DNA from: Acidovorax defluvii
GTDB taxonomy: Bacteria; Pseudomonadota; Gammaproteobacteria; Burkholderiales; Burkholderiaceae_C
NCBI GenBank assembly: GCA_003268905.1
Contig: QLTU01000003.1
Coordinates: 124,001-188,000 of the forward strand
Direction: 5' to 3'
Length of the DNA: 64,000 bases
Both the position numbers and the translations under genes were made by a program. Of this stretch, positions 19,576 to 27,873 are shown in pieces. Numbering within the stretch: the first letter of the stretch is position 1; each line of letters starts with the position of its first letter. The notes under the pieces are model-generated. The model did no database searches. It saw only the letters and a program-made list of their open reading frames with translations, and was not told the DNA's origin.

Positions 19576-19878
19576 ATGGCATCCGCTAAACCAAAAAAGA
19601 AGAACCCGCGCCTGGCGTCGGGCCGCAAGCGCGTCCGTCAGGACGTCAAGATCAACGCCGCAAACACCTCGCTGCGTTCCAAATACCGCACCGCTGTCAA
19701 GAACGTCGAAAAGGCTGTTCTGGCCGGCGACAAGACCAAGGCAACTGAACTGTTCGCCAAGATGCAATCCGTGGTCGACAACGTCGCCGACAAGGGCATC
19801 TTCCACAAGAACAAGGCAGCTCGTGACAAGAGCCGCCTGTCTGCCAAGGTGAAAGCCCTGGCACTCGCAGCCGCTTAA
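19576..19878 (+). CDS. rpsT: 30S ribosomal protein S20
   Basis: The 100-residue basic protein starts [19 protein letters not shown] and has the S20 helical-bundle motifs ([36 protein letters not shown]). It binds 16S rRNA early in 30S assembly. It is monocistronic, with a strong -10 upstream and an intrinsic terminator downstream. It is divergent from murJ. Confidence 0.98.
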   Translation: MASAKPKKKNPRLASGRKRVRQDVKINAANTSLRSKYRTAVKNVEKAVLAGDKTKATELFAKMQSVVDNVADKGIFHKNKAARDKSRLSAKVKALALAAA

Positions 19879-19963
19879 TTCACCGCCTGCCCCGGCAGGC
19901 AAACAGCCCGGACGGGTCACACCGTTCGCCGTTTGTAACGGGTGCGCTGCCAGCAAAGCAAAA

Positions 19964-19986
19964 AACCGCCTTCGGGCGGTTTTTTG
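19964..19986 (+). terminator. intrinsic terminator, probably bidirectional
   Basis: The hairpin accgcc-ttcg-ggcggt is flanked by an A run upstream and six T residues downstream. It lies between rpsT and the convergent DUF3579 gene and could serve both. Confidence 0.9.
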
Positions 19987-20142
19987 TTGGGCAAAGCCCA
20001 AGCGCGCAAAGCGCGCCTTTGCTGGCACCCTGCTGAATCGGGGACAGACCGGGATCGGCTCCAGCCGAGACCGCTCTGTCCTCGACACTTCAAAGGTTTG
20101 TGGGCGCAGCCCAAGCGCCCTGCCTGCAGCAGCGGACTGGAG

Positions 20143-20472
20143 TCAGCGCTGCAGAGGCTCCGCGGGCGGGTCGGGCAGCAGGCAGGCTTCTGCCACCTGC
20201 AGGTTGTTGTCGCGTGCGAAATTGATGACGAAATCCCAGGCCATGGGCTCGTGGTCGCGCAGGTCGCTGTTGACCACCACGCATTTCACGCCATTGAGCG
20301 TGGTGGGAATGCACCAAGGGGAATAGCTCAGATGGCTGCCAGGCTTGGCGCCGCCGGGCCGAAAGCTGCTCATCACCCCGGCCAGCCGCTCGGCCCAGTC
20401 GCTGGGTCGAAAGGTTTTCCCTTCGTGGGTGATGCCCTGAATAAAGACTTCTTTGGAGGAGGGGGAAACCAT
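20143..20472 (-). CDS. DUF3579 domain-containing protein
   Basis: The 109-residue protein matches the DUF3579 family, small betaproteobacterial proteins usually found next to argD/argF. Conserved-looking parts are GKTFRPSDWAERLAGVMS, LSYSPWCIPTTLNGVKCVVV and DLRDHEPMAWDFVINFARDNNL. Its function is unknown. It is divergent from argD, which suggests a link with arginine synthesis or its regulation, but this rests on position only. Confidence 0.85.
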   Translation of the reverse strand: MVSPSSKEVFIQGITHEGKTFRPSDWAERLAGVMSSFRPGGAKPGSHLSYSPWCIPTTLNGVKCVVVNSDLRDHEPMAWDFVINFARDNNLQVAEACLLPDPPAEPLQR

Positions 20473-20703
20473 CGGGGGTCTGATTGGTAGAGGACGGATA
20501 CCGCAGGATCGCTGCTTGCCACGCCACGCTTTGTATTCTAACTCTTATATAAGAGCTGGCCCGTTCCCTCTCCCCTCGGCGCATTGCAGTGATGCGCAAT
20601 CGTCATCGTCGGGCGCCTGCGCTCGCCCTAGAATCGTGCATCGTCTTTTCGGGTGGCGGCCAGCACGGGCCGGCCCTTTACCGCAACGTCTGGAGAACAC
20701 TGC

Positions 20704-21900
20704 ATGACCGCTTTCATTGAGGCCGCCTCGCCCCACGTGATGAACACCTATGGCCGCGTGCCGATTGCGCTGTCGCACGGGCAAGGCTGCCGCGTGTGGG
20801 ACGTGAACGGCAAGCAGTACCTCGATGCGCTGGGCGGCATTGCCGTCAATACGCTGGGGCACAACCACGCCAAGCTGGTGCCTGCACTGCAGGACCAGAT
20901 CGGCAAGATCATCCATTCGTCCAACTATTACCACGTGCCCGGCCAGGAGCAACTGGCGGCCAAGCTGGTCGAGCGCTCGGGCATGACCAACGTGTTCTTC
21001 TGCAACTCGGGCCTCGAAGCCAACGAGGCTGCCATCAAGATCGCGCGCAAATACGGTGTGGACAAGGGCATCGCCAAACCCGAGATCGTGGTGTACGAGA
21101 AAGCCTTCCATGGCCGCTCGATCGCCACCATGTCGGCCACGGGCAACCCCAAGATCTACAGCGGCTTCGGCCCCCTGGTCGAGGGTTTTGTGCGCGTGCC
21201 GGTGAACGACATCGACGCCATCAAAAAGGCCACCGAGGGCAACCCCAATGTGGTGGCCGTGTTCTTCGAGACCATCCAGGGCGAAGGCGGCATCAACCCC
21301 ATGCGCGTGGAATACCTTCAGCAGCTGCGCAAGCTGTGCGACGAGCGCGACTGGCTGATGATGATCGACGAGGTGCAGTGCGGCATGGGCCGCACCGGCA
21401 AATGGTTTGCGCACCAGTGGGCCGGCATCGTGCCCGACGTGATGCCGCTGGCCAAAGGCCTGGGCTCGGGTGTGCCGATTGGCGCTGTGGTGGCGGGCCC
21501 CAAGGCCGCCAACGTGCTGCAACCGGGCAACCACGGCACCACCTTTGGCGGCAACCCGCTGGCCATGCGCGCGGGCAATGAAACCATCCGCATCATGGAA
21601 GAAGACGGCCTGCTGCACAACGCCACCGCCGTCGGCCTGCACCTCAAGACCGCGCTGCAACACGCACTGGGCAGCCTGCCCGGTGTGAAAGAAGTGCGCG
21701 GCCAGGGCCTGATGCTGGGCGTGGAGCTGACCAAGCCCTGCGGCGTGCTGGTGGGCCGCGCGGCCGAGGCCGGCCTGCTGATCAGCGTGACGGCCGACAG
21801 CGTGATCCGCCTCGTGCCGCCGCTGATTCTCACCCTTGCCGAGGCCGACGAAATCGTCGCCAAGCTGACCCCTCTGGTCAAAGCCCTGCTGGCGCAATAA
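20704..21900 (+). CDS. argD: acetylornithine transaminase
   Basis: The 398-residue class III PLP-dependent aminotransferase converts N-acetylglutamate semialdehyde to N-acetylornithine. Motifs include GGIAVNTLGHNH near the N terminus, FFCNSGLEANEAAIK (cofactor phosphate region), FHGRSIATMSATG, IDEVQCGMGRTG and the PLP lysine in LAKGLGSGVPIGA. It may also act in lysine synthesis as in other bacteria. It is followed 21 bp later by argF, so the two are likely one transcript. Confidence 0.94.
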   Translation: MTAFIEAASPHVMNTYGRVPIALSHGQGCRVWDVNGKQYLDALGGIAVNTLGHNHAKLVPALQDQIGKIIHSSNYYHVPGQEQLAAKLVERSGMTNVFFCNSGLEANEAAIKIARKYGVDKGIAKPEIVVYEKAFHGRSIATMSATGNPKIYSGFGPLVEGFVRVPVNDIDAIKKATEGNPNVVAVFFETIQGEGGINPMRVEYLQQLRKLCDERDWLMMIDEVQCGMGRTGKWFAHQWAGIVPDVMPLAKGLGSGVPIGAVVAGPKAANVLQPGNHGTTFGGNPLAMRAGNETIRIMEEDGLLHNATAVGLHLKTALQHALGSLPGVKEVRGQGLMLGVELTKPCGVLVGRAAEAGLLISVTADSVIRLVPPLILTLAEADEIVAKLTPLVKALLAQ

Positions 21901-21921
21901 GCCAGCCGCAACGAGAGCGCC

Positions 21922-22845
21922 ATGAAACATTACCTGCAGTTCAACGACCTCACCGCCGACGAATACGCCTACCTGTTCGAGCGCGCCGCGCTCATCAAGA
22001 AAAAGTTCAAGGCCTACGAAAAACACCACCCACTGGTGGACCGCACGCTGGCCATGATTTTCGAGAAAGCCAGCACCCGCACGCGCGTGAGCTTTGAGGC
22101 GGGCATGTACCAGCTCGGCGGCAGCGTGGTGCACCTGACCACGGGCGACAGCCAGCTCGGTCGCGCCGAGCCGATTGATGACAGTGCCAAGGTCATCAGC
22201 CGCATGGTGGACCTGGTGATGATCCGCACCTATGAGCAGACCAAGATCGAGCGCTTCGCCGCGCACTCGCGCGTGCCGGTCATCAACGGCCTGACCAACG
22301 AATTCCACCCCTGCCAGATCCTGGCCGACATCTTCACCTTCATCGAGCACCGTGGCTCCATCCAGGGCAAGACGGTGGCATGGGTGGGCGACGGCAACAA
22401 CATGGCCAACACCTGGCTGCAGGCGGCTGCGCTGCTGAGCTTCAAGGTGCATGTAAGCACACCCCGCGGCTACGAAATTGATGAGAAATTGGCCGTTGGC
22501 GCAGGTGGGACAAGCGCTAGCAGCTATCAATTTTTTAGCAACCCGCTCGAAGCCTGCCAAGGTGCGGACCTGGTCACTACCGATGTGTGGACCAGCATGG
22601 GCTACGAGGCCGAGAACGAAGAACGCAAAAAGGCCTTCGCCGACTGGTGTGTGGACGCCGAAATGATGGCCGCTGCCAGGCCCGACGCCCTGTTCATGCA
22701 CTGCCTGCCCGCACACCGCGGCGAAGAGGTGGAAGCCGATGTGATCGACGGCCCGCAGTCGGTGGTGTGGGACGAGGCGGAGAATCGGATGCACGTCCAA
22801 AAGGCGCTCATGGAGTACCTTTTACTCGGCCGCCAAGGCGCATGA
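21922..22845 (+). CDS. argF: ornithine carbamoyltransferase with repeat-derived internal segment
   Basis: The 307-residue enzyme joins carbamoyl phosphate and ornithine to give citrulline. It has the carbamoyl-phosphate motif STRTRVSFE (51-59), HPCQ (129-132) and the catalytic-loop motif FMHCLPAHRGEEV near the C terminus. All catalytic motifs are intact. Residues about 189-205 (KLAVGAGGTSASSYQFF) are encoded by sequence matching the dispersed palindromic repeat. They lie in the ornithine-binding domain between GYEID and the NPLEAC helix, where most homologues are shorter. The gene overlaps the next by 4 bp. Confidence 0.95.
   Translation: MKHYLQFNDLTADEYAYLFERAALIKKKFKAYEKHHPLVDRTLAMIFEKASTRTRVSFEAGMYQLGGSVVHLTTGDSQLGRAEPIDDSAKVISRMVDLVMIRTYEQTKIERFAAHSRVPVINGLTNEFHPCQILADIFTFIEHRGSIQGKTVAWVGDGNNMANTWLQAAALLSFKVHVSTPRGYEIDEKLAVGAGGTSASSYQFFSNPLEACQGADLVTTDVWTSMGYEAENEERKKAFADWCVDAEMMAAARPDALFMHCLPAHRGEEVEADVIDGPQSVVWDEAENRMHVQKALMEYLLLGRQGA
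22486..22538. repeat. palindromic repeat copy inside argF
   Basis: The sequence ttggccgttggcgc ... caagcgctagcagctatcaattttt matches the right arm of the intergenic repeat closely. It keeps the argF frame open. Confidence 0.7.
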
Positions 22846-23168
22846 CCCACCCCTGCCTCACCTGCGGCGCCCGCTGCGCGAGTTTTCGCGTGGACTTCTC
22901 GGTGCACGAAACGCAGGAGATGGGCGGCGACGTGCCCGATGGTCTGGTGGTGGAGGTGACGGGCGCCACCAGCCGCATGCGCGGCACCGACCACAGCCCG
23001 CCGCGCTGCGCGGCACTCACGGGCAAGGTGGGCACACAGGCGGCCTGCGGCATCTACGAATGGCGCCCCTCGCCCTGCCGCGAGTTTGCGGCGGGTAGCC
23101 AGGCCTGCGACCGGGCGCGCATGCGCCAGGGGCTGCCGCCCTTCCCTGCCCAAGCGCATTGGGCCTGA
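22842..23168 (+). CDS. YkgJ-like zinc/iron-chelating Cys-cluster protein
   Basis: The 108-residue protein has a Cys cluster typical of the YkgJ/CxxCxxCC family: CLTCGARCASFRVDFS at the N terminus, then RCAALTG, ACGIYEWRPSPCREF and ACDRARMRQGLPP. Such proteins are thought to bind a metal or Fe-S cluster, but no reaction is established. Its ATG overlaps the argF stop (ATGA), so it is probably translated with argF. Confidence 0.82.
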   Translation: MTHPCLTCGARCASFRVDFSVHETQEMGGDVPDGLVVEVTGATSRMRGTDHSPPRCAALTGKVGTQAACGIYEWRPSPCREFAAGSQACDRARMRQGLPPFPAQAHWA

Positions 23169-23202
23169 CGGCGCGGCAAGGCCCGCGCATTAGGACTGTG
23201 CG

Positions 23203-24369
23203 TTACTGCACCGGAAGCGGCGGCATTGACATGCCATCAGCCTGTGGCGCCTGTGTCGGTGCATCCCCCGCCATGCACACCCGGTTGCGCCCCTCGGCCT
23301 TGGCCTGGTAGAGCGCCCGATCCGCCATGTCGATCAGCGCCGCCGGTGCCACCCGGGCGTTGTGTGCACAAGCCACCCCCACCGACAGCGTGACGCCAAT
23401 CGGTTGACCCTCGGCCAGCCAGCGCCGCTCGGCCACCTGCTGGCGCAGGGCTTGCGCACGCTCCACGGAGGTTTGCAGCCCCATGCCAGGCAAAACCAGC
23501 AAAAATTCTTCCCCGCCATAGCGGCAACAGATGTCGCTCGGTCGCATGGACTGCAGCAGCAGGGCCGAGATCTGGCACAGGACATCGTCCCCGGCCGCGT
23601 GACCATGGCGGTCGTTGATCTGTTTGAAAAGATCGAGATCGATCAGCAGCAGGGCCAGCGTGGCGCCCTCGCGAGCGCAAGCGTCGGTTTCGCGTTGCAG
23701 CGCCGTGGTGAGGTAGCGGCGGTTGTAGAGGCCGGTCAACGGGTCGCGATTGGCCTGCTCGGTCAACTGGTCCTGCAAGGACTGAATGGCCTGCAGCTGG
23801 CTTTGCAGCGCCGCTTCGCTCTGGCGCAGCCGGGCCCGCGTGGCGCTGAGCGCGACGGTGCGGGTGTGGGCGTCGCGGGCAAACAAGACCAGGTATGCCG
23901 ACAGGCACAGCATGCTCATGAGGCTGACGCGCAGCGAGGTCTCGGGGGTAAAACGCCACCCGTCCAGCGCCACCATCAACGTCGCCCCGGCGGCTGCGGC
24001 TGCCAATGCCTGCAGCACCCCCTTGAGCGCCCGGAACGCAGTCATGTTGATGCAGCCGCAAATGACCAGGGTGAAAACAATCCACAGCGGAAAACCGAGC
24101 GCTGCGGCCCACAGACCGAAACAGAAGTTGTCCAGCAGCAGATTGTGGATTTCCGCCGTCAGCGAATCCCTGGCACGGCGGGCCCGCAAATAAACCACAT
24201 GCGGATAAACCAGAAACTGCAGCACCATGAGCCACCATGCCCAGGGGCCATGACCGTGCTCCAGAAAGTGAACCGAAAGAACCGCAACGAAGACCAGCCA
24301 GGACACGCTGCGATTGCGGTAGTTCATGCGAACGACCCAGTGGGCTGGCGCAGCAGGTTCGGCGGTCAT
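23203..24369 (-). CDS. diguanylate cyclase with MASE2 membrane sensor
   Basis: The 388-residue protein has an N-terminal MASE2-type integral membrane domain (about 15-165) with several hydrophobic helices and the DNFCFGLWAAALGFP region. A coiled coil follows (LRQSEAALQSQLQAIQSLQDQL), then a GGDEF domain (about 215-370). The active site is GGEEF, with the product-inhibition motif RPSD five residues upstream. It should make cyclic di-GMP from GTP and be subject to feedback control. The ATG at 24369 was chosen because residues upstream are basic and low in coding character. Confidence 0.9.
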   Translation of the reverse strand: MTAEPAAPAHWVVRMNYRNRSVSWLVFVAVLSVHFLEHGHGPWAWWLMVLQFLVYPHVVYLRARRARDSLTAEIHNLLLDNFCFGLWAAALGFPLWIVFTLVICGCINMTAFRALKGVLQALAAAAAGATLMVALDGWRFTPETSLRVSLMSMLCLSAYLVLFARDAHTRTVALSATRARLRQSEAALQSQLQAIQSLQDQLTEQANRDPLTGLYNRRYLTTALQRETDACAREGATLALLLIDLDLFKQINDRHGHAAGDDVLCQISALLLQSMRPSDICCRYGGEEFLLVLPGMGLQTSVERAQALRQQVAERRWLAEGQPIGVTLSVGVACAHNARVAPAALIDMADRALYQAKAEGRNRVCMAGDAPTQAPQADGMSMPPLPVQ

Positions 24370-24544
24370 GGAGCAGGTGCGGCGGTGGCGAAAAATGGTC
24401 GCCCACAAACGGGCGCAAAAAAACCGCCCCCTCCGCAATCGCATCACGCACAGGAGCAGCCGTTGTCTGGCAAATGTAACAACAATTTTTGGGGAAGATC
24501 CAGCTCTTTGGACCTGATAAGACGCGCTGCGCCCGTTCCACCCA

Positions 24545-24775
24545 TCAGCGCTTCGGGACTATCCACACCGCCTTGCGCTGCGGCGACTGCGCATCGGGTG
24601 CGTGCAAGGGCGTAGCGCACCCCCCGCAATCGCTGCAAGCCCCGCAAGACGGTGCCTTGCCCAGCCCTGGCCGCAAAGCGCCCAGGCGCCTGCGCAGCGC
24701 AGCGGGCAACCAGTACCACGCAGCATAGCCCGCTGCCAGGGCCACGATGGCTCCCACCGCAATGTCTTGCCACAT
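24545..24775 (-). CDS. FeoB-associated Cys-rich membrane protein
   Basis: The 76-residue protein starts MWQDIAVGAIVALAAGYAAWYWLP, a single membrane segment. A cytosolic Cys-rich stretch follows (SCGACSDCGGCATP, four Cys in a C-x2-C-x2-C-x2-C spacing), then a basic tail. Small proteins of this kind accompany feoB in many bacteria and may take the place of FeoC. The start lies 2 bp after the feoB stop, so it is the third gene of feoA-feoB-feoX. Confidence 0.8.
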   Translation of the reverse strand: MWQDIAVGAIVALAAGYAAWYWLPAALRRRLGALRPGLGKAPSCGACSDCGGCATPLHAPDAQSPQRKAVWIVPKR

Positions 24776-24777
24776 GG

Positions 24778-26649
24778 TCAGGCACCTCCCCACGCCAGCG
24801 CCAACCGGTAGGTCAGCCAGCTGGCGCCATACGCCAGCGCAAAAAGATACGCGGCCATCAGCAAGGCCAAGCGCCACGAGTTGGTCTCGCGCCGCACCGT
24901 GGCCAGCGTTGACAGGCACTGGGGAGCAAACACAAACCACACCAGCAGGGACAGCGCCGTGGCCAGCGACCACTGCTGGGCGATCAGCGGCCCCAGCTGG
25001 GCCGCCACATCGTCACCCGAGGCCGACAGGGCATACACCGTGCCCAGCGCACTCACCACCACCTCGCGCGCCGCCATGCCGGGCACCAGCGCCACGGCAA
25101 TCTGCCAGGTGAAACCCAGGGGCGCAAAGATGACCTCCAGCGCGCGGCCCAGTTGCCCGGCAAAGCTGTACTGGATGGCCGGGCCCACGGCCCCCTCGGG
25201 TGCGGCCGGATACGACGACAGAAACCACAGCAGCACCGTGAGCGCCAGGATGATGCCGCCCACGCGCTTCAAAAAAATCGTGGCCCGCTCGTACAGGCCC
25301 CGCGCCAGGCTGCGCAGGTTGGGCAACCGGTACGGCGGCAGCTCCATCAGCAGGGGCGTGGCCCGCATGGGGCCGCGCCAGATCTTCAGCACCGCCGCCA
25401 CGGCCATGGCGCTCAGGATGCCGCCCATGTACAGCGCGAACATCACCAGGCCCTGCAGGCTGAAAACGCCCCACACGGTGCGCGCAGGAATGAAGGCGGC
25501 GATCAGCAGCGCATACACCGGCAGGCGCGCCGAGCAGGTCATGAGCGGCGCGATCATGATGGTGACCAGCCGCTCGCGCCAGTGGGTGATGGTGCGCGTG
25601 GCCATGATGCCCGGTATGGCGCAGGCAAAGCTGGACAGCAGCGGGATGAACGAGCGGCCCGACAGCCCCACCGTGCCCATGAGGCGGTCCAGCAGAAAGG
25701 CCGCCCGTGGCAGATAGCCCGAGTCTTCGAGCGCCAGGATAAACAGAAACAAGATCAGGATCTGCGGCAAAAACACCAGCACCCCGCCCACGCCGGCCAG
25801 GATGCCATCAACCAGCAGGCTGCGCAGCGCGCCATCGGGCAGCCTGGCATGCACCCACTGGCCCAGCGCCTCGGCGCCGTCCTTGATGGCCTCCATGGGC
25901 GGCGCGGCCCAGCTGAACACCGCCTGGAACATCAGGAACATGGTGGCCGCCAGCAGCAGCATGCCCCACAGCGGGTGCAGCACCACGCGATCAATGGCGT
26001 CGTCCAGGCGCATCGGTTCGGCTGGCTCGTGCACCGCAAGGCGCAGGATGCGGCGGGCCTCCTGCTGGGTTTTCAGCACCTGCTCCATGCCCTGGGGCTG
26101 CCAAGGCCGGGCCTGCACCGCGCCCTGGGCACGCCAGCCATCAAGAAACTGCAGCAGCTCATGTGCCCCGCCCTTGCGGATGCCCACGGTTTCCACCACG
26201 GGCATACCCAGCTCGCGCTCGAGCACGGCGCGGTCGATGGTGATGCCCGCGCGGCGCGCGGCGTCGCTCATGTTGAGCGCCAGCACCATGGCGATGCCCA
26301 TGGCCTGCGTCTCCAGCACCATGCGCAGACCAAGCTGCAGGTTGGTCGCATCGACCACGCACACCAGCAGGTCGGGCGCCGCCTCTCCGGCACGCTGGCC
26401 GGTGATCACGTCACGCGTGACGGCTTCGTCGGCGCTCAGGGCGTTGAGGCTGTAAGCACCCGGCAGATCGAGCACGCGCACACGCTGGCCCGAGGGCGTG
26501 GTGAGCAGGCCCTCCTTGCGCTCCACGGTCACGCCGGCATAGTTGGCCACCTTCTGGCGGCTTCCAGTGAGCAGGTTGAACAGGGCGGTCTTGCCGCTGT
26601 TGGGGTGGCCCAACAGCGCCAGGCTCAGGGGGGCGGCCGACGCGTTCAT
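24778..26649 (-). CDS. feoB: ferrous iron transport protein B
   Basis: The 623-residue inner-membrane Fe(II) transporter has an N-terminal G domain: G1 GHPNSGKTALFN, G3 DLPGAYSLN and G4 NMSD. Two Gate domains follow with about nine membrane segments, including LPQILILFLFILALEDSGYLPRAAF and SFACAIPGIMATRTI. It is shorter than the roughly 770-residue E. coli protein, as in many betaproteobacteria. It overlaps feoA by 4 bp. Confidence 0.95.
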   Translation of the reverse strand: MNASAAPLSLALLGHPNSGKTALFNLLTGSRQKVANYAGVTVERKEGLLTTPSGQRVRVLDLPGAYSLNALSADEAVTRDVITGQRAGEAAPDLLVCVVDATNLQLGLRMVLETQAMGIAMVLALNMSDAARRAGITIDRAVLERELGMPVVETVGIRKGGAHELLQFLDGWRAQGAVQARPWQPQGMEQVLKTQQEARRILRLAVHEPAEPMRLDDAIDRVVLHPLWGMLLLAATMFLMFQAVFSWAAPPMEAIKDGAEALGQWVHARLPDGALRSLLVDGILAGVGGVLVFLPQILILFLFILALEDSGYLPRAAFLLDRLMGTVGLSGRSFIPLLSSFACAIPGIMATRTITHWRERLVTIMIAPLMTCSARLPVYALLIAAFIPARTVWGVFSLQGLVMFALYMGGILSAMAVAAVLKIWRGPMRATPLLMELPPYRLPNLRSLARGLYERATIFLKRVGGIILALTVLLWFLSSYPAAPEGAVGPAIQYSFAGQLGRALEVIFAPLGFTWQIAVALVPGMAAREVVVSALGTVYALSASGDDVAAQLGPLIAQQWSLATALSLLVWFVFAPQCLSTLATVRRETNSWRLALLMAAYLFALAYGASWLTYRLALAWGGA

Positions 26650-26972
26650 GCCTGCACCTCACCCACCGGTGCCGTGGTGCTGACACCCACCAGCGCCGCC
26701 TCGCGCCGGCGCAGGGCAAAGGTGGTGCGCCCCACGCGCACGGCCAGCGGGTCACCTGCCGGAAACGCCCGCGCCACCACACGCACGCGCTCACCCGGCA
26801 GAAAACCGATTTCCAGCAGCCGCAGCAGCACATCGCCATCCTGGGGCGCGGCATCCATGCGCAACGCGCTCACCCAGGCATCCACGCGCAGCGGCAGATC
26901 GGCCAGGCCAAGGGGCTGTTCACGGGCGGGGGCGGCGGCAGCGCTGCGGGGCAGATCGGTCAAGGGCTTCAC
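26646..26972 (-). CDS. feoA: ferrous iron transport protein A
   Basis: The 108-residue protein has an SH3-like FeoA core (about 45-100: LLRLLEIGFLPGERVRVVARAFPAGDPLAVRVGRTTFALRRREA, read in parts) preceded by a longer N-terminal segment of about 40 residues. FeoA is thought to interact with FeoB and aid Fe(II) uptake. It is the first gene of the minus-strand feo operon, directly downstream of a Fur-type site. Confidence 0.88.
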   Translation of the reverse strand: MKPLTDLPRSAAAAPAREQPLGLADLPLRVDAWVSALRMDAAPQDGDVLLRLLEIGFLPGERVRVVARAFPAGDPLAVRVGRTTFALRRREAALVGVSTTAPVGEVQA

Positions 26973-26980
26973 CAGCTTCT

Positions 26981-27001
26981 AAATGAAAATAGTTCTCATT
27001 T
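26981..27001 (-). promoter_or_regulatory. Fur box upstream of feoA
   Basis: An A/T-rich near-palindrome (aaatgaaaat / agttctcattt) starts 9 bp before the feoA start codon. The half sites aaatga and tcattt are spaced as in Fur operators. Fe-loaded Fur bound here would repress feoAB. Confidence 0.75.
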
Positions 27002-27158
27002 TATAATCTCAACCAGATGAACGGAGGCGGCTTCGATGGCAGAAAAGCGCTTTCTTGATGCTGCGCAAATCCATTCACCGGCTTCACGGTGATCGGATTT
27101 CGGCCCGCGTTGCCATAAAGCGACACCACGAACGGGCCAGCGCGCTACCTTGTGGTCC

Positions 27159-27785
27159 ATGCAAAAGCTCTGGGACATTTCCCCCACTGTCCACGCCGGC
27201 ACACCGGTGTTTCCTGGCGACACGCCTTACCAGCAGCATTGGTGCGCCACCATGGCGCCAGATTGCCCCGTCAACGTCAGCGCCATCACGATGTCGCCCC
27301 ATGTGGGCGCCCACGCCGATGCGCCGCTGCACTACGACGAGCGCGGCGCCGCCATTGGTGATGTGTCACTCGACGCGTTTCTGGGCCCCTGCCGCGTGGT
27401 GCACGCCATCGGCTGCGGCCCGCTGATCGAGTGGCGGCACATCGCCCACGCGGTGGACGCCACTTTGCCGCAGCGGGTGTTGGTGCGCACTTACGCCAAG
27501 GCCCCCGTGCATTGGGACGGCCAGCTCACCGCCTATGCCCCCGACACCATTGAACGCCTGGCCGACCTGGGCGTGCTGCTGGTGGGCATTGACACCGCCA
27601 GCATCGACCCGGCCGACAGCAAGCAGCTTCCCAGCCACCAGGTCATCCGCCGCCGCAACCTGCGCGTGCTGGAAAACCTGGTGCTCGACGAAGTGCCCGA
27701 GGGCGACTACGAACTGATTGCCTTGCCGCTCAAGCTGACCACCGCCGATGCCTCGCCGGTGCGCGCCGTGCTGCGCGCGCTGTGA
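27159..27785 (+). CDS. kynB: kynurenine formamidase
   Basis: The 208-residue cyclase-family metal enzyme hydrolyses N-formylkynurenine to kynurenine and formate. Motifs are WDISPTVHAGTPVFPGD at the N terminus, the metal-binding SPHVGAHADAPLHY, and GIDTASIDPADSKQLPSH. The ATG at 27159 is preferred to a TTG 9 bp upstream. It is the first gene of the kyn locus, and kynU follows after a repeat copy. Confidence 0.93.
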   Translation: MQKLWDISPTVHAGTPVFPGDTPYQQHWCATMAPDCPVNVSAITMSPHVGAHADAPLHYDERGAAIGDVSLDAFLGPCRVVHAIGCGPLIEWRHIAHAVDATLPQRVLVRTYAKAPVHWDGQLTAYAPDTIERLADLGVLLVGIDTASIDPADSKQLPSHQVIRRRNLRVLENLVLDEVPEGDYELIALPLKLTTADASPVRAVLRAL

Positions 27786-27798
27786 TGCACTGATTTCA

Positions 27799-27851
27799 AG
27801 ACTTTTTGGCCTCTAGCGCTTATGTAATAAGCGCTAGCAGCTATCAAAACA
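27799..27851. repeat. dispersed palindromic repeat copy (near consensus)
   Basis: This is one of the best-preserved copies: tttttggcctctagcgctta, a short centre tgtaat, then aagcgctagcagctatcaaa. The arms agcgctta/taagcgct form a strong hairpin. It occupies most of the 88-bp gap between kynB and kynU. Confidence 0.85.
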
Positions 27852-27873
27852 GAAGCAACCGACCTTGGCTGCC

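Noticed and set aside
20545-22800. 751-codon open frame opposite argD and argF
   Set aside because: Composition is His/Gly/Val-rich, typical of antisense frames. Both sense genes are clear enzymes.
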